Shown piece by piece: positions 56,920-64,000 of a DNA stretch of 64,000 bases. Below the pieces are notes generated by a model. It searched no databases and had not been told where the DNA came from. It worked only from the letters and a program-made list of their open reading frames with translations. Position numbers and translations under genes: made by a program. Position 1 is the first letter of the stretch, and every line of letters begins with the position of its first letter. This DNA comes from Melastoma dodecandrum (Eukaryota > Streptophyta > Magnoliopsida > Myrtales > Melastomataceae): positions 1,612,001 through 1,676,000 of the forward strand of contig JARUPY010000087.1 in NCBI GenBank assembly GCA_029817715.1. The letters are read 5' to 3'.

Positions 56920-59298
56920 CTAGGGGTCGACTGTCTGTGACGCATATCGAGGCCTGCGACATGCAGCTTGTTGGGGTTGGTCTACTCCCTTATACTCTTC
57001 CGTATGTCTTATCTCCTTGACAGGGGTAGTCCTAGTGTACCCCTGCTTGACGACTCTCTGGCCGGACGAGTCTATAAACTCAAGTCGTCGTGCCGGGCGT
57101 TCCGTACCCCGGGTGGCTGCCTCTCCATTCCCCCTATGCCCCTGGGAACCTCCTCTCCCTCCTCGCAAAGCCAGTCGGCGATCCACACTAGGAGGACTTT
57201 TGAGGACGTGAGAAGATCCTTTGGGGGTAGTCAGCGACATTGCTGCTTCCTCGAACGGGGTCAGGTCATACCAGTCTTCTGTCTTACTGTCCAACAGGTA
57301 CTTCTTAAATGTGTGGCATTGGTCCGTCGTGTGAGTATCGTTCAGGTGCCAGTGGCAAAGCCACTTCTCCCTTCCCTTCGGCAGGATGAAAACCCCACGC
57401 TCAGACAGTCGCTTCATCAGGGCATTAGCCACCAAGGTCTCGCCAGTTGCTTGTAAGTCCTGCGAGGGTATAACAGAGTCGTTAATGACTTCTACAAGGT
57501 TAACCTCAGTGTCAAATATATCAAATGTATGAATGGCGACTTCGTCGCCAAATGGATTATCATCCACCATGGCGACTTCATCGACTTCAGGAAAACAGAG
57601 TTCTTTAGACTCTATTAAATCCTGAATTATATTTCTAAAGGACAGGCAGTCCTTGGTAGTGTGGGTAAAGGAACCATGCCACTTGCAATAATTCCTACTT
57701 TTTTCCCTTTCTGTCTGAGGGACTCGATGACCAGGCTTAAGCCTGATCCTTTTCTTTTGATAAAGCCAGTCAAAAATGGCGTCGACTTTATCTGTATCGA
57801 AGGAGTATTTCATTTCCTCGGCATTTTTCTGGGAGGCTTTAGCTTTAGAATTCTTCCTAGTCAAGGGGTCACATATAGCCGACTCTCCCTTAACAAACTC
57901 GGCCACGTCGACTTCATAAGTGTCGACTTGGTAGGCTCGAGTCAGCGTAGCCTCTTCTGTTAAGAGCTGATAGTACTCAGTGGCTCTCCTTGCCAAATCA
58001 TATAGATCGGCAAAGCGCTCCCCTTGTAGCTTTTTTCGGAAAGGAATGGACAACGCATTTAATGCGAGGAGCAACTGGTCTCTCTCCGGTATGGGAGGCC
58101 TGCACCGTAATAAGGCCTTTCTAAGTTTCATTAGAAACTGCCCCGGGTGTTCCCCATTAGCCTGTCTAAGGCACATAACCTCAAACATCGACATAGGGGT
58201 ATCGAGCCGAGCAAAGGTTTTAACAAACATGGACTGCATCTGAGTCCATGAAGCTACTGACCCCGACGGCAAGCTTGCATACTAGGTAAAGGCATCCCCG
58301 GTCAATGAGTTCGGGAAGAGCTTTAGTTTCCAGAAGTCATTCCCGGCCGCCTCGCCAAGTTGATGAGTGAAGCGAGCAATATGCTCAAGTGGAGTCATTT
58401 CATCTTCGCCCGAGAAGCGAGTGAAGTCGGGCACCCTATAACCTCTAGGTAAAGGGAAATCCCTATCAATGTACGCAGGATAAGGAGACCTGTATAAACA
58501 GGTATCATATCGCCGAGCTATTCCGGGGACGACTTGCTCTATAACCTGAGTTATGGCTTCTCTTAAGTCTGGGGGTACGCCGCCTATCGGCCCCTGCCCC
58601 GCGAGTCGAGTTGGCCTTAACGGGCTATATGGAGGCCTTTCTCCCATTGTTTGGCTCGTTGGATCCCTTACATGAAATGGAGGCTCCTCACGGTGATTAC
58701 TACTCCGAGGTCCGGGCTCATAGAGATCTCCAAATGCGTCGACCATTGGCTCTTTTCCAGGGCGACGAGACGGAATAAAATCTTCCCCCCGTTCTGTTTC
58801 CTCTTAGAGGTCCTCTGCCTCATTCTCATACGTATTCGCTGGTCGATTTCGTGAAGAAGAGGGTCGACCAGGGGAAACCAGATTCCCAGGTTCGAAGAGA
58901 GCATTCGTCCTTATCTCAGATTGCTCAAAAGTCACGTTACGTGGCCCTTGAGCAGTCCGACGAGCGTCTGCCATGAACGTAGACTCCCTAACGGGGGCTT
59001 CTCTCATACGAGGTCTCACTCTTTCCTCGTCTCTCGGGCCAGAAAGACGCCCTATTAAAGTTTGGACATCCATTAGGATACCCTTCATATCGGTCAACTC
59101 CTGACGCACATTCCCCAATTCCTTGTGGAACTCCAGTCTCGAAATAAATTCGGACGGGGCATGTGAATCAAAAGCGGACTGGTTTGTAGCTGCCTGGCCT
59201 CCTAGGGCCGGCGCTTCCAAGTCTGTTCCCGGAGGAAGTTCCTGGTCCTCCCCATCTAAGGGATTCTGAAGCTCACGGCTTCGAGTATTTCTCGGCAT
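56920..59298 (-). pseudogene. gag of the 12.8-kb Tat element (three nonsense codons)
   Basis: Starts MPRNTRSRELQN at 59298. Same gag as 33805-35955: VPDFTRFSGEDEMTPLEHIA, RLDTPMSMFEVMCLRQANG and paired H/C motifs. It is interrupted by TAA at 58804-58806, TAG at 58282-58284 and TAG at 56920-56922. At these places the gag-only element has CAA, TGG and CAG, so all three are single C-to-T or G-to-A changes. Gag forms the particle in intact relatives. Confidence 0.9.
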
Positions 59299-59319
59299 TC
59301 GAGACTAAATTTTTTGTTC

Positions 59320-59336
59320 TCCCACTGTGGTCGCCA
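59320..59336 (-). other. primer-binding site of the 12.8-kb element
   Basis: TGGCGACCACAGTGGGA on the minus strand, six bases inside the 5' LTR; identical to 33761-33777. Confidence 0.8.
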
Positions 59337-59342
59337 AAAACG

Positions 59343-60288
59343 TGTTCGCCTATAGAACGGATCACGCCGGAAATATTTGGCAAAGGACTCACAGGAATTG
59401 GATTGTGGTCGCCAGTAAGAAGATGCACAATTTTATTGATAATAGAATGCAAGTCTTACAATCTTGACGAATTAAGAAAAAAGGGCTTACAGCCATAAAA
59501 ATGAAAAGGGGGGCAAGTGGTGACAACGATGTGGAATCCTGTGACGGCGGAGAACTTGTGACGAAGGCCTTGGAAGCTCGCTCCGTCGGTGGTGATCGCT
59601 GGCGGGAGGCTGTGACGAAGGCCCTACGAGCTCACTCCGTCGGTGGTGTCGCTGGCGGGAGGTTGACGGCAAAGGCCCTACGAGCTCACTCTGTCGGTGG
59701 AAGGGTAGTTGACCTATAAACCGGGTCAAGGTATCTAATTCCTAAGGTTGACGAACAAACTTCAGAGTTTTGGCTGTGTATGGTCGTGTCTTTATCTTGA
59801 AGAATTCCTCTGCTATTTATAGAGGACTTGTACGTGTTTAACACGTAACAGATAGATCGTGTTATAGACCGTGAACTCTAATATCGTGGGAGTGTCTCAA
59901 CAACCTCCTTGATATGTGGGATCACGTTCCTGGATATTAGGATCAGTTACGATCCTTAACAAACGTGATTGAAAATGAATAAATTTATTCCAACCTTGTC
60001 GACTTGACTGATCTGTACGGACTACGACCGACTTGGTCGACTTATCCAGAATTCTGTCGACTTCACTCTACTAGTAGACTCAGCTATCGTTGAGTCATCT
60101 TGGTTGACTTTGATTACCATATTCCTTCATTGTGAATCGACCTAGTCGACTCCGTCGTGAGTCGACCTAGTCGACTTCGTCGTGAGTCGGCCTAGACGAC
60201 TGTATCTTGGGCCGACTCGGAGTGTGACTTGAGGGATTACTGGGCTTTTGTTCTAAGCCCAGGCAAAAAATTATTTGCCATGTCAACA
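59343..60288 (-). repeat. 5' LTR of the 12.8-kb Tat element
   Basis: Near-identical to 47504-48475 except for a shorter GTCGAC repeat zone (about 60130-60190) and a few substitutions such as CAAAAAATT for CCAAAATT near 60265. Confidence 0.95.
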
Positions 60289-61294
60289 TCACCATGGCAG
60301 TTTTCCTCCGTATAGGCCCCAGGGAGAGAAGGTATAAACAAGCTTACTCTAGTTTACAACCCCTGGTACCTTTGTCTTGCCGCTTTTGGGATTGGCTTTA
60401 TAGTGTGTATGCAATGTCGGCAAAGCGGTGGAGAGTTTTGCATGGGATTTTGTGAGTAAAGAGGATGCCTGAGATTCTCCCCTTACAGTTCATGCATTTG
60501 AGCTGGGTTTTGCTCGTAGTCTGGGCAGAATGTCCTGGTTTGCATAACTCATGGGAGGAAGTTTTGAGTTCTGTCTGGTGATCCTGTCATGCTATGATTT
60601 AGATGCTTGGTGGAGGCGCAAAGAGGTCCTGTCCCTACTCTTTGACGAATCCTCCGGCAGCTTTCTCTCCATTCAAACTCCCAAAGATGGGTAATCCTGC
60701 TGATAGACCAGATGAACCATCCGTAACCGGGATGGACGATCTCTGGTTGGCTGATTTTTGGCTAAGTCCCTTTATGCAGAGTGTTGTCAGCCGATGAATC
60801 TGTTGACGTTTTGGCGAAAACCTCAGGGAAGGACCTTGCTCCGTGTTGGAGTCTAGCTCAACGGAGTACGGGAAAGAGAAGAAGGTATCCAGTGGAGAAT
60901 TTCTCACACCAGCTCCCCCACAACAAAACTGGCAGCACCGTCAAAACCACATCTCAAACGTTCCCAGAAGTCACCGCTCATATCCAGGGTTCGATTCCCC
61001 CCCCCCCCCCCCCCCATCGAGTGAGGCATCTAACTCTTACACTTCCCAATTTTTGCCTTCTGCTCTCCAATCTTAAAAACACAATTCCCATGTTAAATAC
61101 AACAGGGGTATCCAGAGGGTGTGTGCTACGGACACGCGCCCGGTTGGACGGATCAGCGGCCGCATCAGCAGTTTCAACAGCAGCACTACATCTTCCTCCC
61201 ACCGAGGCTGGCGCTCCTGAATGTCGGGGACCACCGAATCAAGGGGTGCAAGGATGACCCGTTGGGGAGCATCGATCTCGATTTGAAGCTGTAG

Positions 61295-61793
61295 GTGGGG
61301 CCGATTGTGTGGGGGAAGAATAGCTGGTTGGCATTGTTCTTGGTATGTGGCAGGAGGATTTATAGGCATATATATCCGTTTTTGAGAAGCAAAGAAACCG
61401 AAACTCTCTTCTGGTCGTTTATTTGCTGATTTCGCAAATCGCCTAAATTTGTTTCCCTCGTCGGCCCACTACAGATAAGCCTCCTAGCCCAAGCCCAAGA
61501 CCAAGCCCAAATATACGGCCCAAATACTTAGTTTGGGCCAGGCCCATTGGAATTCATAAAATATTTTTGAGTGGGGAGGATGCCACTGCCTGCAAACCCC
61601 CGCGTTCCCTCCTGCTCTGCAAGAATTCCAGTCCCCCAATCATTTTCCCGTGCTCCAATTAAATATCATTTAGACCCTCCCCACCCCTACCCCCACCCCC
61701 CACCCACCGTTTCGCCCTTTCTCCTCCCAGTTGGATTTAACCCCGCCTTCAGTCCCTTCCTTCCTCGACGATCGTCGCCTGGGGGGGTTCGAA
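61295..61793 (+). promoter_or_regulatory. RABA1 promoter with clustered site II elements
   Basis: GGCCCA at 61464-61469 and 61517-61522, TGGGCC at 61534-61539 and GGCCCA at 61541-61546, the last two back to back. These TCP-type site II motifs lie about 250-330 bp before the ATG. No gene lies in this stretch. Confidence 0.6.
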
Positions 61794-63112
61794 ATGGCGG
61801 GGGTTTACAGAGCCGAGGACGACTACGATTACCTTTTCAAGGTCGTGCTGATTGGGGACTCCGGAGTCGGCAAATCCAACCTGCTGTCCAGGTTCACTAG
61901 GAACGAGTTCAGCTTGGAGTCCAAGTCCACCATCGGTGTCGAGTTCGCCACCAGGAGCATCCGCGTTGACGATAAGGTCGTCAAGGCGCAGATTTGGGAC
62001 ACCGCTGGCCAGGAGAGGTCTCCCATCCCCCCTTCTTGCTCCGTCTCCTACTCTCTCTCTCTCTCTCTGTATGTGTGTGTTTTGGGTGATGTGTTGTTTG
62101 TTTATTTTCTGTCGTTCTGAGCTCGCGTTCAAGATCTAGGTGACGGTCTTCGCTTGGGGCGAACAACTATCTGTGATCATATTCTTCTTCGGTTAATTTG
62201 CGTTGGTTGTGAGCTTTCGGGACTCAGGGGTTGTTGGGAAGCAGATGCTTTTCGGTTCTCTTCGACTTTTGTAGATCTCGCGCCGCCCCCAGATTTTTGT
62301 CAGTTTGGGAAATCTGACGTGATTGCTTGATTAATAAGTTTGGTTCACCTTGAAGGAGAATTACCTAATCCATTGACCTTGGATGAGATGCATCTGATAT
62401 CTGATTTCGTGGAAATGGAAGTTTCGATGGATGATTTATGCATGGTAACTGAAGCAATATTCGTGTTCCTACTAGCTGTGTTTTTTCTATTGGAAGATTG
62501 AGCCATAAGACGGTTTTGCGCGTGATGTGCTGCTGAGCTTGGCAAGGGAAATGTTTCTAGCAGAGAGAATGGTTAGAATTAGGAGAAACCGGTTAAGTCT
62601 ACTTCGAATAATTTACCTAGTGTATTGGAAATACTATAAACCAATCTGATATTCTTTTTTCATTTGGATTTGGGTGTAGATACCGGGCAATAACGAGTGC
62701 ATACTACAGAGGAGCTGTGGGTGCTTTGCTAGTGTATGATGTGACTAGACACGTGACTTTCGAGAACGTCGAAAGATGGTTGAAGGAACTTCGGGATCAC
62801 ACAGACTCTAACATTGTGATTATGCTCGTGGGAAACAAAGCCGATTTGCGCCATCTGCGTGCTGTGTCGACCGAGGATGCTAAGGCCTTCGCCGAGAGAG
62901 AGAGTGCATTCTTCATGGAGACTTCTGCCCTCGAGTCCATGAATGTTGAGAGCGCGTTCACCGAAGCGCTAACCCAAATATACTACGTGGTCAGCCGGAA
63001 AGCTCTCGAGGTGGGTGATGACCCTGCTGCTGTGCCTAAGGGACAGACGATCAATGTCGGATCAAAGGATGATGTCTCGGCTGTTAAAAAAGTTGGTTGC
63101 TGTTCAGCTTGA
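61794..63112 (+). CDS. RABA1: RABA1-type small GTPase (2 exons)
   Basis: Rab11-related GTPase of trans-Golgi/recycling-endosome traffic to the plasma membrane and cell plate. Exons 61794-62017 and 62680-63112 (GT..AG, phase 2), 218 residues, typical for the clade. Start [18 protein letters not shown]. Nucleotide-binding motifs: GDSGVGKS (P-loop), STIGVEF (switch I), WDTAGQER then [11 protein letters not shown] (switch II, spanning the intron), NKAD and ETSALES. The C-terminus KVGCCSA is a di-cysteine geranylgeranylation site. The intron falls at AGQER/YRA, a common position in RABA genes. Nothing abnormal. Confidence 0.96.
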
Positions 63113-63645
63113 CTGGGGGTGGCCGTGACATGATAGATTGGGAAAATTCTCTTATGGGTGGGAGCATGTGCCTATCCTTTACCCAACCTTCCTCTGTCAT
63201 TGCCATGTCTATTCATGAAATTTTAATTTCCACGCCCGGTTAAGGTTTGAAAACGACATGGGATAACCTAGGTTTCTTATCACCCATGTCACTTTCTCTC
63301 AATATGAATCGTGTAGCCTGTTTTGGATCATGAAGGTTTTGCCTTTTTGACATTTTTGGATATCTGCATTCAGAGGTGCAAAGAGTAAAGTCTGTACAAC
63401 TTTTATACGCCACTTGGACTAGGAATCATGCGTGCAACCAAAGAACTAGTTCGGGTACACGAAGGGATGAAGCATTCATCTCAGACCCAACAAATCTTGT
63501 CAGTATATCTACAAGGTAAACAAATTTGAATCCCAGGTGAGACACGCGCCTCTCTATCCTAGCCTTACTATACGAGATATCGGATAGGAACTTGCTTCCC
63601 GACATATGGTACTGCCATCACCGTCCGCCTATTCCTTATCCATCT
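63113..63645. other. convergent 3' flanks of RABA1 and the RING gene
   Basis: Probable 3' UTRs of the two converging genes; no other gene is recognised. Confidence 0.5.
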
Positions 63646-64000
63646 TCAAGAGGATAACGCCTGGGTTTTGCATACCGGGCAGATGTTCTTCACTAGCATC
63701 CACTTTCTTAGGCAGTCCACATGATAATCGTGTCCGCAGTCGAGACAGCCCAACTCTTCCTGGTCTTGGTAATCACCCTACAAACAAGGTGGGACAAGAT
63801 AACAACCAGAAGCTAACAATGTTGACAACCTTGTGATGAAAATCGAATAAAATTGTCCTACCAGGCATATGATGCAGCAGGCAGCTTCCTCATCCAATCT
63901 CCGAGACTCTTCGGCATCTGCACAAGGTGAAGGGAACTTGTAACGCCTAGTTCGAAGCTGATTCGTTATGCTTTCTTTAGACAATCCAGTGTTTGCGCTG
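63646..64000 (-). CDS. RING-H2 E3 ubiquitin ligase, C-terminal part (partial gene)
   Basis: Two exons on the minus strand: from beyond the window edge to 63862, then 63777-63646 (GT at 63861-63860, AG at 63779-63778). Together they encode a C-terminal RING-H2 finger: CCIICL, a junction, then GDYQDQEELGCLDCGHDYHV, DCLRKWMLVKNICPVCKTQA and a stop at 63646-63648. The zinc ligands follow the C-C-C-H-H-C-C-C pattern. Such fingers bind an E2 and direct ubiquitin transfer. The N-terminal part is outside the window, so the subfamily and substrate cannot be given. Confidence 0.85.

Larger units (their letters stand above)
47504..60288 (-). mobile_element. 12.8-kb Tat-type Ty3/gypsy retrotransposon with an antisense PMD gene
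   Basis: Complete structure in minus-strand order: 5' LTR 60288-59343, PBS 59336-59320, gag, protease, RT, RNase H, archaeal-type second RNase H, integrase, then a spacer holding an opposite-strand gene (48671-51877), a purine tract (48489-48480) and the 3' LTR 48475-47504. The target duplication is perfect, TCACC at 47499-47503 and 60289-60293. LTRs are near-identical by eye apart from one ~50-bp repeat-number indel and a few substitutions, so the insertion is recent. The dual RNase H and long spacer after integrase place it in the Tat/Ogre group. Coding frames carry a few nonsense codons, so this copy is probably not autonomous today. Confidence 0.97.
46754..61294 (+). pseudogene. SPEAR/SPOROCYTELESS-like EAR repressor gene, interrupted by the 12.8-kb element
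   Basis: SPEAR proteins are plant transcriptional adaptors that recruit TOPLESS through a C-terminal EAR motif. The N-terminal exon (about 46754-46929) has KQKKPPRRGLGVAQLERLRL and EEQQKK, the family hallmark. After the insertion, an exon starting at 60603 (preceded by TTTAG) has AKRSCPYSLTNPPAAFSPF. The same frame continues to KVSSGEFLTPAPPQQNWQ but contains TGA at 60795-60797 and 60804-60806. The last exon (about 61106-61294) ends with the EAR sequence IDLDLKL and a stop. No in-frame ATG precedes the first exon, a 19-C run lies at 60997-61015, and a small LTR-like element is inserted at 47051. Probably inactive. Confidence 0.7.

Overview
This is nuclear DNA of a flowering plant. The evidence is intron-rich genes with GT..AG junctions that splice into full-length plant proteins, promoters with TATA boxes and GGCCCA (site II) elements, plant Ty1/copia and Ty3/gypsy (Tat-type) LTR retrotransposons, and AT-rich intergenic DNA. 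Proteins are canonical angiosperm versions; the exact lineage cannot be fixed by eye.

Layout. 0-4.3 kb: repeat-derived DNA with a Tat-type integrase relic. 4.65-8.85 kb (+): a complete 10-exon housekeeping (C3-type) phosphoenolpyruvate carboxylase gene. 9.5-10.1 kb: decayed ALG9-like remnant. 11.2-15.3 kb: old copia element with 5-bp target duplication GAATT. 15.6-17.5 kb (+): complete 8-exon UBC13-type E2 gene. 20.1-23.1 kb (-): complete 7-exon TTL (TPR/thioredoxin-like) gene. 26.6-29 kb (-): PHD/GNAT (IDM1-like) pseudogene. 29.4-31.6 kb (+): complete MORF8-like organelle RNA-editing factor with an expanded octapeptide array. 32.5-38.4 kb (+): UBA2-like RRM gene, frameshifted and split inside RRM1 by a 4.8-kb gag-only Tat element. 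38.4-41.2 kb: a second, degenerate Tat-type gag element. 42.2-44.1 kb (+): mitochondrial malate dehydrogenase gene, intact except for a TAG at codon 30. 44.5-45.0 kb: foldback element with ~100-bp inverted ends. 45.4-47 kb: fragments of a CIN-type TCP gene, a plastid pyruvate kinase gene and a SPEAR/SPOROCYTELESS-like gene. 47.5-60.3 kb: a young 12.8-kb Tat element (minus strand, TSD TCACC) inserted in the SPEAR-like gene, whose 3' exons resume at 60.6-61.3 kb. 61.8-63.1 kb (+): complete RABA1 small GTPase gene. 63.6 kb to the end (-): 3' end of a RING-H2 E3 ligase gene.

The most unusual object is the 12.8-kb Tat element. Besides gag, protease, RT, two RNase H domains and integrase on the minus strand, it carries on the opposite strand, between integrase and the 3' LTR, a separate intron-containing gene with its own TATA box. 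That gene encodes a plant mobile domain (PMD) protein with an Ala/Ser/Pro-rich linker and a C-terminal coiled coil. The gag-only element at 32.8-37.6 kb is an ~8-kb internal-deletion derivative of the same family. It has lost all of pol and the PMD body but keeps the antisense gene's promoter.

The host genes are mostly unrelated housekeeping loci, though PEPC, mitochondrial MDH and a pyruvate kinase fragment all act on PEP, oxaloacetate or malate. Much of the recent history is retrotransposon insertion into genes followed by decay through C-to-T/G-to-A stop codons.
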